From assembly GCA_010645155.1 (NCBI GenBank), contig CM021312.1:8242685-8306684 (forward strand): 64,000 bases of DNA. Reading direction: 5' to 3'. The position numbers and the translations under genes are program-made. Below the pieces are notes generated by a model. It was not told where the DNA came from and searched no databases. It was given only the letters and a program-made list of their open reading frames with translations. This DNA comes from Tigriopus japonicus (lineage: Eukaryota; Arthropoda; Copepoda; Harpacticoida; Harpacticidae). Shown one piece after another: positions 11,460-22,850 of this stretch (position 1 is the stretch's first letter; each line of letters opens with the position of its first letter).

Positions 11460-12640
11460 TACCTCCTTCGGTTTATTGGAAGGGAGGTTTCTTCATCTTC
11501 GTCCTTTTATTTTGATTTTATGGGACACTCACTCTCGAATGCCGGGGCTGGTTGGTTGGGTGGTTGGGCTGGAAATGGAATTTCTCTTTGGAACAGGAGG
11601 ACCAACCTCAGTGAGTGGAACAGCTTTCTACCAGGAGAGGATCAGGGACGCCAATCAAGGAAACCTTTTTCTGATGTTGGTGCGAAATGAGTATTTTACC
11701 CATGCCAATGCGTTTTCCTTATTTCTTAGCTCTCATGAGAGTCGACGATGCATGGAATGACAGTTGAAAAGGCCTAAAGATAACATAAAGACAATAGTTT
11801 TCTTTTGTTTCTCCTTGTCTATGCAGAGTGTGGATGAGTAAATAATACAATTATCAGGCTCTGTGCACGCGTTCACGATGGAAGCCTTAAACATGAACTC
11901 TTGCAGTAGAATCTTCAAATTTGAGAAGAATTGGAACTGAAGAGTGCCAAAAGATAAAGTAGCTAAGCCAACAAGAGAGGAAGAAAAACAGGATGCATCG
12001 TCATCAAAATCCACGTATCCTATGTGAAATCACTTGTACTGTAAGAGTAAGAGCCTCTTCAGTTGTGTTGACTCATTACTTTGGAGTGTTTACATTTCAA
12101 ATGTTTCTAATTAAGCTTTCATATGTCAATCCACGAACATTGGCCTCGATACAAACTCTTCAATGAGACTTGATTTGAAAGAAACTCAGATGACGTTTCT
12201 GGGGAAAAACTTTAATCCTTACACAAAGATATCTTTGTATCAACCAATTGACTTAGTCGACCAATATTTCCGTTGGTTATTACTTATTCGCTCAAACCCT
12301 TAACTTTCATTGCTTTAAGAACATTGTTTATCCGAAAAACGTGGATTGGGCGGATCTTTAACCCATTATCGTGCAAATGTTTTCGCACCCTCAACTCTGT
12401 TCTGGAATAAACAAACACGCAAAGTAAGGCTTTTTCATGCTCGGAACAGTTTTGACCTTTGTCAAGATTTGCACAAGGATTCAGGATTCATGAACGTGGC
12501 CTTATCGGTTTCGGGGCTTTAGAATGTGTCAAAACCCACTCCCACGCAAACATTAAGGCATTAAAATCGAGATTGCTTCGAGCAGTTCAAGACTTAGATA
12601 AACTTTAGATACCATGCAATTTATTGGGTTTCGTATTTTT
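11460..12640. other. Intergenic, no gene seen
   Basis: Upstream of the 93-aa gene, presumably including its promoter. ORFs here are short and lack recognisable motifs. Confidence 0.45.
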
Positions 12641-12642
12641 GC

Positions 12643-13215
12643 TCCATTTGGGCTCCAATGAGTTCGGCAGGTTTGCAAAAGGTCGAGCAGGTCCAAAGAT
12701 GTTTTACTAGGAACATCACGGGAATGAGAGAGCTCTCGTATTGGGAGAGGCTCCAGAAGTTAGGGTTGTAGAGTACTCAGAGAAGGTACGAAAGGTATCT
12801 GATACTGTATGTTTTTAAGAGCATTCATGGGCTCTGTCCTAACCCAGGATTTGAGATCAGTTGTAGCGATCGTAGAGGTTTTACGTGCGCTCTGAGAGCA
12901 CCTCCAAATCCTAAGGAATCAAGGCTAGTTCGAACAATGAAGTCCTCCTCTCTTCTTTATCGGGCTCCTTCTTTGTTCAATTTGTTACCCATTAGTCTTC
13001 GTAGGGAATATGTTGGAGCTGATCCTCTAACAGCATTTAAGGCAGGATTGGACAAATTCTTAATTACTATTCCTGACCAACCCACTATACAAGGGTTGTA
13101 TAGATCTGCCAACAGTAACTCATTGGTAGATCAAATTTCATATAAACATTAATTATTGAAAAAATAATAATGATTAACTCTCTTTACAGGGAATCCCATT
13201 CCTTGTAGCGGTATT
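12643..13215 (+). mobile_element. 5'-truncated LINE, copy A (3' end only)
   Basis: It encodes the C-terminal tail of the same reverse-transcriptase polyprotein as copy B at 19831-22850. Shared blocks include VEQVQRCFTRNITGM, SSLLYRAPSLFNLLPISL and TIPDQPTIQGLYRS, ending in QISYKH and a stop at 13152. One in-frame stop interrupts it near 12768. The 3'UTR ends with GGGAATCCCATTCCTTGTAG, also found at the 3' end of copy B. Strong 5' truncation is normal for target-primed reverse transcription. Confidence 0.8.
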
Positions 13216-13226
13216 GAAAAATCCGC

Positions 13227-13249
13227 CCCCCCCCCCAAAAAAAAAAAAG
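13227..13249. repeat. Poly-C/poly-A tract
   Basis: A run of about ten C followed by about twelve A lies just after the LINE copy A end. It may be a modified LINE tail or simple slippage; it is also error-prone to sequence. Confidence 0.6.
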
Positions 13250-13303
13250 TATCATGGTATTCATTCAGGTGAAAAACGATCCCTTTCGACTTACCAGGAT
13301 ATA

Positions 13304-13696
13304 CAGGGTTATTTTAGTTTAGCGTCCCAAAACCTTGCGACAAATTGCGACAAAAGGAGACGATATAGTTAACTTAAAGTCAAAACAATTTTAAAAATAC
13401 AGGTGTATACCCAACTCTTTGTTTTTGTCGTCTTATGAATTTTGGCAATATTAGTCCTTCTAATTGGCGCTCAAAGTAAGGATGTTTATTGATAATAGAG
13501 CGTGCGTACCTTGAGAGAGGGACCGTTCGAATACAAAATCTTAGTTTTATAACAGGTCAATGAATTTCATTAATACATTGCATGAGCATACCTAAAACTG
13601 TTTTCTTCAAATGTTTTTACTAAAATGTAATCACAAATAATATGTGTCACGAATGGTTCTTGATTTGATAGGGGACTCTAATTCGTGACAACCCTG
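13304..13696. mobile_element. Tc1/mariner-type MITE, 393 bp
   Basis: The element begins CAGGGTTATTTT and ends as the inverse of CAGGGTTGTCAC, giving short imperfect terminal inverted repeats. TA lies directly outside both ends (13302-13303 and 13697-13698), the target duplication of the Tc1/mariner superfamily. No transposase is encoded, so it would have been moved in trans. Confidence 0.65.
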
Positions 13697-13698
13697 TA

Positions 13699-15480
13699 TA
13701 AAATGGAGAAATGAAGAGATGATGATTTCTGTTTAAAAAATCTAGACTTTTAAACACCTAGATGTGCTTTGAAATCGCAATGGCACTCTAAGCATTTAGT
13801 ATATCACAAAGTTCATTGATGTCGTTTATTTTTTATTTTTACGGTTTCTTCCAATATTATATATTGGTATTCAGATTTTCTAATTAAGTTTGCATGAAAA
13901 TTCCCAAACACAATGAGGTTCTTTCTGACAAAAAACAAAAGGAACGACTTTTATTTACTACTTTTTGCCAAGTCAAATAAAAAAAAATGCGTTACGTCTA
14001 TTTGTGGCGTGGTCCTTCGAAAGGTATTAAATCCACAAAAAAGTACGAAGGTGTAATCAAATTAATAGATGTGTCCTTTTTCAAAAATATGGCTTTAAAA
14101 CTTGTTTCATACAATAGGGCAAATTATTTGCATGTGTTATTCAACACATACAAAACTGAGGAATTTTATTTCGTCTTATGAGCGCAAAAAACGACATTTT
14201 TTTAATTGGAATTTTTTGAGCTTTTTGAGCGTTTTTCGCTTTTTTAGACTGATTGAACTCAATAACCCGGGAGCTTGTCAACAAATTTTCCACCAATTTC
14301 AATTCAAAAGATATCTTTGTGTTCTCAAAGTGCTGCATTGACTAGGCTTTCAAAATTGAGTTTGTTTAATAGGTTTTTAAGTAATTGACTTTCAATTTAG
14401 ACCTTTCAAGTTTATTAAGTGCCTTGGAGAGCTTTTTCGTTTATGTGACGTCTAGGATCCTTTTTGTATTACTCGTTGGAGCCAAATTAGTGGAACCGAA
14501 AGAAAAAATTTCTTTAACCCCCTCGAATTTTTAGATCATCTTATCCCATTCTACGCCCTGACATGACACGAAAGTTGTGTCGTCGTCTTACTTTGAGCCT
14601 AAAAATAACGGCAATGCGTGGACACTTTGCCGCAATCAAACCACCTGTGTGCCCCAACAAGTGCCTAGAATATTTTTGGATTAGTTAGGATGTACTATAA
14701 GGGCAAATAGGTAACAAATTATTCCTTGAACAGCAATTGTCAACTTGATGTCCGGCGTTTTCTTTTTACACGGTTCCATCTGCCTTTGAACCACTGTGAA
14801 AAAATAGGGAATGGCGGGAATCAAAATTTTCTTGGTTTTGGAGAAAGGAGACTAGTTTTGGAACACCTCTAACCAAAAATAACGGGAAATATTACTGTCC
14901 GTCGTAATTCAAGAGCTCATGGAATCTCAACCGTTCACCAAAATTTTAGGCAAAGGGAAGACACCTGAAAAAGTGCGGAAAACGTTGAGCCGTCCACACT
15001 TTCCACTTTGGTCGATAGCATCCCAAATATCATTTCCGAGGAAGAAAAGACTAGTTGGGGACAGATTGGATGTCAAGTCGTTCAAATCTATTCTTATAAA
15101 ATGAAAATGTTTTGGTTCAAAATTACGACAAAAGTTCCGTGGTCTATGAGTAACTATGGTTGAAATTCAAACTTTCGATCAGGAAAAATCTCTGGTTCTT
15201 TAGTGATTGGTTGAAGTTGCTTCATAAGATTATTTTTCTGGAACTTTTGCAATATGAAGCGTTTTTGTATTTTTCATTTAATGATTTTTCTCGGCCACAA
15301 CAGATCAAAACATGAATAAAATATGCTTCAAACCAAAACATACTTTTACACTCCGACACGAAAGTCCTGTCCCAATTTTTAACCAAATTTTTTTCGTGAT
15401 GTAACACGATATTTGAACAATTTAGTATCCAACAACCCTCAACCTCTCCCCTTGGAAATAATATTTACTATGCTATCAAT
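13699..15480. other. Intergenic, no gene seen
   Basis: AT-rich sequence with short ORFs and no recognisable protein motif, RNA gene or repeat boundary. Confidence 0.45.
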
Positions 15481-15690
15481 TAGTGATGGACCGAAATTAT
15501 GGCAGAAATTTCGGTTTCGGTTCCGGTTATGCCTACCGAAACACTTTGAAAACCAAAGTCGAAGATTTTTTGGTCCAAAAACCTAATTTCTGGGAATTTT
15601 AAAAAGTGCAGAATTCCCCAATGTTCTACACAAAATGCATTCCAAAGTGAATTTTGAAGGTACTTATTTTTGAATATTTTTATGTATTGA
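15481..15690 (+). mobile_element. Decayed copy of the TTTCGG hAT-like MITE
   Basis: It begins TAGTGATGGACCGAAA and continues with GGTTTCGGTTCCGGTTATGC, matching the left half of the intact copy at 18683-19033. Similarity fades after about 180 bases and no right end is present. Confidence 0.65.
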
Positions 15691-15871
15691 AGGTGATGGA
15701 CTTGGAGACTTCACGGTCCCTAGCCATGATGCAAAAACAGCAGTACAAGAATTAAAGTTATCCAGTTCTCCGGGCCCAGACGGTGTTAGTGCCCAGTTTC
15801 TTGTCAAGTGTTCCCAAACTTTGGCCTAAATCTTTGCTTTTCTCATGCGTCGAACACTCAGGAATGGGGAG

Positions 15872-16677
15872 TAACTGTAATTGCAATTACAATTACATGT
15901 AATTGCAATTGTAATTAATTGCATTTTTGGGCCAAGTAATTGTAATTGTAATTAATTAGAGTTGTGGCCATGTAGTTGATGAATTTTTGATTACAAATTA
16001 TCAATTACTTTTCAAAATCTATGTTCCTCAAATTAACCATAAAACCCATTTATCAGTTTTTACTTGCAAAGCAATTATTTTGTCATCAATTTGCGGTCAA
16101 TGTGATGCCACGAACAGGTACCTTGTGTTACAATACACACCCAAGCTATGACGTTCAAATGCTTTTAAACTACAAGAGCTTTTGACCATGATTTTTGTGT
16201 CAGGATTTAGGGCTTTTCACAACCAAGGCCAGACAAATGAGGTGCAAAAATAAAGTTTAAAACATCATCATACTTGAAATATATGTCCAAAGTACGTGTT
16301 TTCTGAAAAAGAAAAATATGCCTTGTGCTTGATGATATGATATTTTAGCCCGTTCATAAGCTTTTGGTTTTGGTAAACCACTCTTTCATTTTGACCTTTC
16401 AGCCATTATAAGTTGCCAGTTGGTGCATCGCTACTTAAAAATGGCAGATCTGTTTATTTTTCATCGTTTTGAAAAGGCAAAAGGGTGATTCCATTGATCC
16501 ATTGAACAGGGTGAGTCAATTATATTTTCGGATAATGTAATTGTTATTGTAATTAATTACATTTTTTGATGAATGAATGAATTTATTTTTTGTTAGGGAC
16601 GATGGTGACATGCAATGGTAATTAATTACATTTTTCAAGTAATTTGCCCAACTCAGCGAACACTGGATAACAACGAG
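15872..16677. mobile_element. 806-bp insertion inside LINE copy C
   Basis: Aligning LINE copies B and C shows the coding sequence is interrupted after GAG (15869-15871) and resumes after a second GAG (16675-16677) with no codon lost. This suggests an insertion with at least a 3-bp target duplication. Both sides are rich in GTAATTAATTAC/CAATTACAATTAC words in inverse arrangement. It carries no evident coding sequence. The superfamily is unresolved. Confidence 0.6.
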
Positions 16678-17394
16678 TTCCCAGAGGTCCCCAAAAGGGC
16701 ACACGTTGTCCTACTTTTCAAAGGTGGTGACAAATCTCTACCGGAATATTACAGGCCAATTTCTCTCACATCAAATGTTGCTAAGGTCTTGGAGAAAATT
16801 GTGAAGACCAAAATGCATGAATACATAGAAAAATATAATACCATTCCTTCAAATCCACATGGTTTCAGAGCCCACTTTAACACTTTAACTCAGTTGGTTC
16901 AGCACTCTGGGAATATATTTGAAGGTTTGGAGAATCACGACTGTGTAGACGTTGTGTATCTCGATCTTGCTAAAGCGTTTGACAAGATCGACCATGGACT
17001 GCTCCATGATCGTTTATCAATCAGAGGCATACATGGTAAAAAATTTCGGTGGATTGATAATTTTGTAACTGGAAGAAAACAAAGAGTCAGAATAGGTCAC
17101 ATCTTGAGTGGAAGCTCGAACATTTTCTCTGATGTTCCACAACGGTCGTTTTTTGGGGCCAATCCTCTTGATTATATTCATAGCCACTCTTCAAGATATT
17201 CCCAAACATGAAATAGATTTCATCCTACGCTGACGATACTAAACTTGTGTTTGGAAGAAACGGCCTCTCCTCAAGTCAGATGGAAGATAGAGAAAACTGC
17301 ATAGGTCTTTAAAGTGCTCTTAAGCCGTCAAAAATGATTTTTTTTCATCTGAAATTTTGACAGTAAAATTTCGAAACAATAACTCTTTCTATTG

Positions 17395-18095
17395 GTACCA
17401 AAAACTGGTTAAACCATGAAAACAAACTTAATATGGAGGCCTAAAACCAAAGGATACTTGATTGCCCAAGTGGCGCAAAAAGAGATTGCCACCATTGTGG
17501 GGGTTAGTTTGCGGACATTAACTGGACGAAGTTCCCTACCAGCGTCACGATGCTCAGCATTGTGGCGTCCAACGGCAGGAAGATGGCACCAATCTGGTTC
17601 CCAAAAGGCCTGAGAATGGGAGCCAAGGAGTACCTGGAGGTGCTCCAGACCAAGGTGAAGCCCTGGCTTGACGCCACCTCGGGCGAGGTCAATCACTAGC
17701 TCTTATTACACTACTTGTACCACTAACCACTGTTTTTCTTGCACTTTCATTCGTGATTCAAAATCCTCCGGATCCCCAAGTACATAAAGGTTTGATCCTG
17801 GCGCTCGGGTTCAGATTCGGCCGACCTCTCTCTCTCATCCAGAACCAAAAGTGACTCCTCAAATGGAAATGGTTTTGATTCACTAATCATTTACAAGTCC
17901 CCTTGAAAACAAGCCCTATGGTTTAAGGGGATTCTTGGGTCTCACATATATCATTTATACCTCCAATTCCTTTATTTAAATCTACCTTTTTTTTACCTTG
18001 ACCGAGCCCAATACATACATACATACATACCTACCCCGACGGCAGCTACATGTGGCAGAAGGACGGCGCCCCTTGCCACACGGCCAAGATTAGGA
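17395..18095 (+). mobile_element. Internally deleted mariner-like transposase remnant
   Basis: A helix-turn-helix-like N-terminal piece (KEIATIVGVSLRTLTG, near 17485) is fused directly to the catalytic part. KFPTSVTMLSIVASNGRKM starts near 17527, FPKGLRMGAKEYLEVLQTKV near 17601, and PDGSYMWQKDGAPCHTAK, holding the second catalytic Asp, near 18035. The DNA between the helix-turn-helix and the first block is missing, and the repeat at 17700-18031 splits the catalytic half. It sits inside LINE copy C. Confidence 0.7.
17700..18031 (+). repeat. Dispersed retroposon-like tail repeat, copy 2
   Basis: Related to 85-428. It has the TAGCTCTTA start region, the CCTTGAAAACAAGCC hairpin block near 17902, and a terminal (ATAC)n run at about 18012-18031. 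The mariner reading frame would be continuous without it (DAT on one side, YPDGSYM on the other), so it inserted after the mariner and is the youngest layer here. Confidence 0.6.
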
Positions 18096-18574
18096 TAGAT
18101 CAAAATCCATTAGATTATACAGTTTACAGCGTAGGTATGAAAGATACCTAATCATTCATGTGCTCAAATCCATTCATAGTCTATACCCCAATGCAGGTAT
18201 TGTTTTTCATACTAGTGACCAAAGAGGAATAACTTGGGAAGTCAGGGTAAAGTCCAAATCTTGCGACAAAAAGTTAGTAAAAACCTGGAAGTCAAACTTT
18301 GCACTGTACCGCGCACCCATTCTTTAAACCTACTTTCCTCTACATTACGACGATTCTACACATTGGATGATAACCCATTGTTAAGTTTCAAATCCCACCT
18401 TGACGAGTTCTTAACAACAATTCCTGACCAACCCTATGTTCAAGGACTTTATCAGGCGGCAAATTCAAACTCATTAACAGGCCAATGTTTTATCACCAAT
18501 GACTTTGTCCTCCTCGGATGTCTAATCTCATTTAACCAATTACAAGTAATCCATTACGTGTATCGGTAGAAAGA

Positions 18575-18681
18575 GAAAATCCGTAATTCTTTAACCAGCT
18601 GCTTTTGGTTTCGGTTTCATTTAAGCCCTCTTTTGGCCGAAACTTTCACTTTTGGTTAAGAACCCTTTTGGTCCATTACTA
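18575..18681 (+). mobile_element. Right-end fragment of an older TTTCGG hAT-like MITE
   Basis: Contains diverged versions of the right half of the MITE: CAGCTGCTTTTGGTTTCGG, GGCCGAAACTTTCAC, and a terminal TTTGGTCCATTACTA. The younger complete copy inserted directly at its terminus. Confidence 0.7.
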
Positions 18682-18682
18682 G

Positions 18683-19033
18683 TAGTGATGGACCAAAAGC
18701 ACTTTCGGCCGAAATTACGGCCGAAATTTCGGTTTCGGTTTCGGTTTCGGTTATGCCTACCGAAACCGAAAGCAGACAAGCACTATGTAAAATGGAGTTT
18801 GACAACAAAATCAAAAAAAAATTGGTCCAAAAACCTCTGAAATTTAAGTTTTCCGATTTTTCAAAATTTGCGACTACCCAACATCGAACACATGAGCATT
18901 CTAATTTTTAAGGCAGATTTTGCCTTTGAACAATTTTGTAATCAGCTGCTTTCGGTTTCGGTTTCGGTTTCGGTTAAGCCCTCTTTCGGCCGAAACTTTC
19001 GGTTTCGGTTATGAGCCCTTTCGGTCCAACACT
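18683..19033 (+). mobile_element. hAT-like MITE, copy A, with perfect 8-bp target duplication
   Basis: A 351-bp palindromic element running from TAGTGATGGACCAAAAGC to TTTCGGTCCAACACTA. Subterminal arms carry tandem GGTTTCGGTTTCGG words and inverse CCGAAA words. The 8-bp duplication ATTACTAG is present exactly on both sides (18675-18682 and 19034-19041), which with TAGNG-type ends indicates the hAT superfamily. No coding capacity. Confidence 0.88.
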
Positions 19034-19041
19034 AATTACTA

Positions 19042-19830
19042 GCATCGACCAATCAACCAAATTGGAGGGTGATCGGGTGTAGACAGCTCAAAGTTTAACC
19101 ACATTTGTCAAGGAAAGATCACCCAGTTGTCTTCCCTTTGGCCCTCGCTCAAGCTCACTCCACATAATATGCTCCTTGACTAATCCAAAATAATTTCAGA
19201 AGTTAGTGAGGGCACACTAGAAATAAGGTCGCTCCAATCTGTCAACGCATTGCTTTAATATCTTAGTTCAACATTTGATTGTGCAAGACACAACTTTTAT
19301 GTCAGAGAGTAGATCTTAGAACTTCATTGAAATTCCTTGTGTAAACCATTATACAAAATACGCGTGAAAATGTTACATGCTATTTGTGTACTTTTTGTGA
19401 CGTGTGTCAAGAACACAATCTGAAACACATCCCCGTTATTTTGAAGTTGTTCTTTATCTGGCTCAAAGATAAGGACCTTTTCTTCGAAAAGCAAGAATTA
19501 TATGCACCACTATGCATGCAAGGTGACTCAATTTGATTCCCACTCTGCTATGATTTCTTCATTTCATAGATCGTTTATTAATCACTAGATAGCGTGCAAG
19601 CTTTAGTCAGGCTGATTTGGCAAAGGGGGCGGAATGCGTTGAATTTATGAGGAAAATATCGCCCTCACAACTGTTGAGTGGACAATTAGTGTGACTAAAC
19701 GTGTGAATCAAGAACAACTTTTTTAAACTCGTTCTTGAAGCCACAAGTTAATTTTTGTTCATATATATTTTGGATTAACCCTAAAGTAACACAAAAGCTT
19801 AAAAAGATCCTAGTTGTAGTATTCAAATTT
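19042..19830. other. Intergenic between mobile elements, no gene seen
   Basis: No ORF, repeat boundary or RNA gene that I can support. Confidence 0.4.
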
Positions 19831-22800
19831 TTAATACCGCTACAAGGAATGGGATTCCCTGTAAATAGACTTAATCAAAAGAAATTGATATAGTTTCTTT
19901 TAGTGATGGACCGAAAGGGCTCATAACCGAAACCGAAAGTTTCGGCCGAAAGAGGGCTTAACCGAAACCGAAAGCAGCTGATTACAAAATTGTTCAAATG
20001 CAAAATCTGCCTTAAAAAATAGAATGCTCATGTGTTCGATGTTGGGTAGTCGTAAATTTTGAAAAATCGGAAAACTTAAATTTCAGAGGTTTTTGGACCA
20101 ATTTTTTTCTGATTTTGTTGTCAAACTCCATTTTACATAGTGCTTGTCTGCTTTCGGTTTCGGTAGGCATAACCGAAACCGAAACCGAAATTTCGGCCGT
20201 AATTTCGGCCGAAAGCGCTTTCGGTCCATCACTAGTTTCTATAATTAATGTTTATATGAAATTTGATCTGCCAATGAGTTACTGTTGACAGATCTATACA
20301 ACCCTTGTATAGTGGGTTGGTCAGGAATAGTGTTTAAAAATTTGTCCAATCCTGCCTTAAATGCTGTTAAAGGATCACCTCCTACATATTCCCGACGAAG
20401 ACTAATAAATAACAAATTGAACAATGAAGGAGCCCGATAAAGAAGAGAGGAGGACTTCATTGTTCGTTCTAGCCTAGTTTCCTTAAGATTTGGAGGTTCT
20501 CTCAGAACGCACGTAAAACATCTACGATCGCTACAACTGATCTCAAATCCTGGGTTAGGACAGAGCCCATGAATGCTCTTGAAAACATACAGTATCAGAT
20601 ACCTTTTATACCTTCTCTGTACAGTACAGTACAGCGCTAATTTTTGGAGTCTCTCCCAAAACGAGAGCTCTCCCATTCCTGTGATGTTCCTAGTGAAACA
20701 TCTTTGGACCTGCTCGACTTTTTGCAAACCTCTGAACTCATTGGAGCCCAAATGGGTGAGGCATATTCAAGATGCGGTTGAACAATCGACTTGTACAGAG
20801 TTAGCATCGTAATACTATCTCTGGACTTGAAAGTGCGATAGATCCAGCCACATGTTTAAAATGCCTTCCCCACTTTCAACTGGATATGCTCATCATACTT
20901 TCCATCATCTTGGACGACAACTCCCAAATCCCTCTTGGACGATACCTGCTCAATATCACAACCTCCGTTGTATTTGAGCGGAACATCGAATTTTGACGCC
21001 CCATACGTCATTGTGCGGAATTTTATCCCATTTAATGCCATGTTACTCTCGCCAACCCAAGAGTAGACTTTCTCCAAGTCATCTACTAAACATTTTGAGT
21101 CCTGGCCATTCCTTCCACAACCAATTTTGCGTCATCAGCATATAGCGAAATACTGGCTTTTGTTCTGAAATTCTGGAGAGGAGCAATAAAGAGAATAAAC
21201 AAGAGCGGACCCAAGATTGAACCTTGTGAAACACCGGACTTGACATCATTTCATGCCACTAAATGATCCTTCAACCATGACTGTTTACTTCCTATCACTC
21301 ATGAAACTACCAATCCAATTCAGGACCTTACCCTGGACCCGAAACTCTTTGAGTTGATCGAGCAAAAGACCATGATCTACCTTATCAAGGGCCTTGGCAA
21401 AGTCAAGATAGATTACATCAACTGACTCGTGACTTTCGAGCCCTCCAATGATCTGCTCAATATGATGAACCAATTGGGTGACTGTACTAAAATGGGCTCA
21501 AAACCCGTGCTGCCCTGGGGGAATGATATCATGGACTTCCAAATAATCTACAAGCTTGGACTTCATAATCTTCTCAAAAACCTTTGCAACGCTGGAGGTC
21601 AGAGAAATGGGCCTATAATTACTAAGGAGTGACTTATCTCCGCCCTTAAAAATTGGAACGACATGAGCTACTTTTAGAGAAGAGCGAAACTTGCCCTGAT
21701 CTAAGATGCAACGCATCAAGTAGGAGAAAACAGGGGCAAGAATCTGTGAACATTTCATCAGAAACTGAGATGTCACACCATCAGGTCCAGGAGAACTCGA
21801 GAGCTTTAAGCTCTTGATGGCCTCAAAAGCATCTTGATCTGTGATTACCAGATCCTCCAATTGATTATCCTGACTATCAATGCCAGTCTCATCAACAACA
21901 TTGCTACACTCATGGCCTACTCTGTCTACCCTTTTTGGAATTGAAAATACACTTGAGAACTGATCTCTAAGCATATTGGCCAAAATATCACTATCATTGA
22001 CGGTTTTACCGTCGACCTCAAAAGGTCCTACTGGATGCTTCATTTTTCTCTTTGTATTTGCGAACGAGAAAAACGCCTTTGGATTAGTCTTAACCTCCTG
22101 GATCACTCTACTTTCCTTCTGTAACTGATCGGAATCAATGGAGGCCCTAATCTTAGCTTGAACCACGTTCAATTTATTTTGGAGGCTAGCTACAACTACT
22201 GGATTTGAAGTACGCCGAAGTCTATTCGAAAGCTGACAACTCCGTTTGAACAATTCTTTCTAACCTTTGAAATTCTAGACAATGACCTACCTTTTGCCAC
22301 TATTTCTGGAATACCGATGGACAAACAAACCTTGTCAGAAAGTGAAATAAGCTTATTTATAGCTTCATCTATTGATGGTTCCTGCTTCAGAATGGAAATC
22401 AAGTCCAACTCTTTCCGATCTTTCAACAATAAGAGGCCAATGTTCCTCTTTGAACTTGAACTTTGCCACACCCACCTTTTGTGCAGGTTTAACTCTAGAG
22501 CTCGCCGGCTTTTGAGTAATGGTCGACCCTATCTCAAGAATGTGATGATCTGAAAGACTGCATGGGGCAACGTGGACATATTGGATCAGATCAGGGTCAT
22601 TGGAAAAAACTAAGTCCAGAACACTCTCTGCTCTGGTTGCAACACCAACGTGTTGAGAGAGATTACGCAAGATCGCAAACTCTTCTAATGTTTCGAAAGA
22701 CGGCGATGCCGTTTTCGAAATGGGAATGTACTCATCCGGACTAACCTCCCACTCTACAATGCTAGCCGGAAAATTGAAGTCACCAACCACAAAGAGGCGA

Positions 22801-22850
22801 GAACAAACCACTCGATTTAGCTCCTTTCGTGTAAATTCGAGTTTTTGAGG
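19831..22850 (-). mobile_element. LINE copy B, jockey/CR1-like, 5'-truncated and decayed
   Basis: The longest copy in the window, minus strand. The C-terminal half of an APE-type endonuclease is visible (VVGDFNFPAS near 22785, LDLVFSNDPDLI and SLSDHHIL near 22620-22560). A linker follows, then RT: SSSPGPDGVTSQFL near 21800, VAHVVPIFKGGDKS, NYRPISLTS, VIYLDFAKALDKVDH near 21400, and YADDAKLVVEG near 21140 in a shifted frame. The C-terminal tail (20245-20751) ends in QISYKH. Several stops and frame changes inactivate it. The 3' end matches copy A. A MITE at 19901-20234 sits in the 3'UTR. Confidence 0.85.
19901..20234 (-). mobile_element. hAT-like MITE, copy B, inserted in LINE 3'UTR
   Basis: A 334-bp copy of the 18683-19033 element in opposite orientation, starting TAGTGATGGACCGAAAGGGC and ending CTTTCGGTCCATCACTA. 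Flanks GTTTCTTT (19893-19900) and GTTTCTAT (20235-20242) form an 8-bp duplication with one mismatch. It interrupts LINE copy B between its stop codon and 3' terminus. Confidence 0.85.

Larger units (their letters stand above)
15694..18570 (+). mobile_element. LINE copy C, broken by nested insertions
   Basis: A plus-strand copy of the same LINE family. The RT fingers region SSSPGPDGVSAQFL lies near 15760; the frame resumes at 16678 with RAHVVLLFKGGDKS, then YYRPISLTS, the YLDLAKAFDKIDH catalytic block near 16965, a degraded VPQ box near 17140, and SYADDTKLVFG near 17225, the second catalytic Asp pair. The C-terminal tail, including TIPDQPYVQGLYQAANSNSL, reappears at 18300-18480. Three later insertions split it: 15872-16677, a mariner remnant from about 17395, and the tail repeat within that mariner. 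Stops and frame changes make it inactive. Confidence 0.8.

Noticed and set aside
17817..17832. Possible tRNA B-box in the tail repeat
   Set aside because: GGTTCAGATTC departs from the GGTTCGANTCC consensus at key positions and no suitably placed A box was found.
22317..22744. Plus-strand ORFs within LINE copy B
   Set aside because: Antisense to the recognisable endonuclease and RT blocks on the minus strand.
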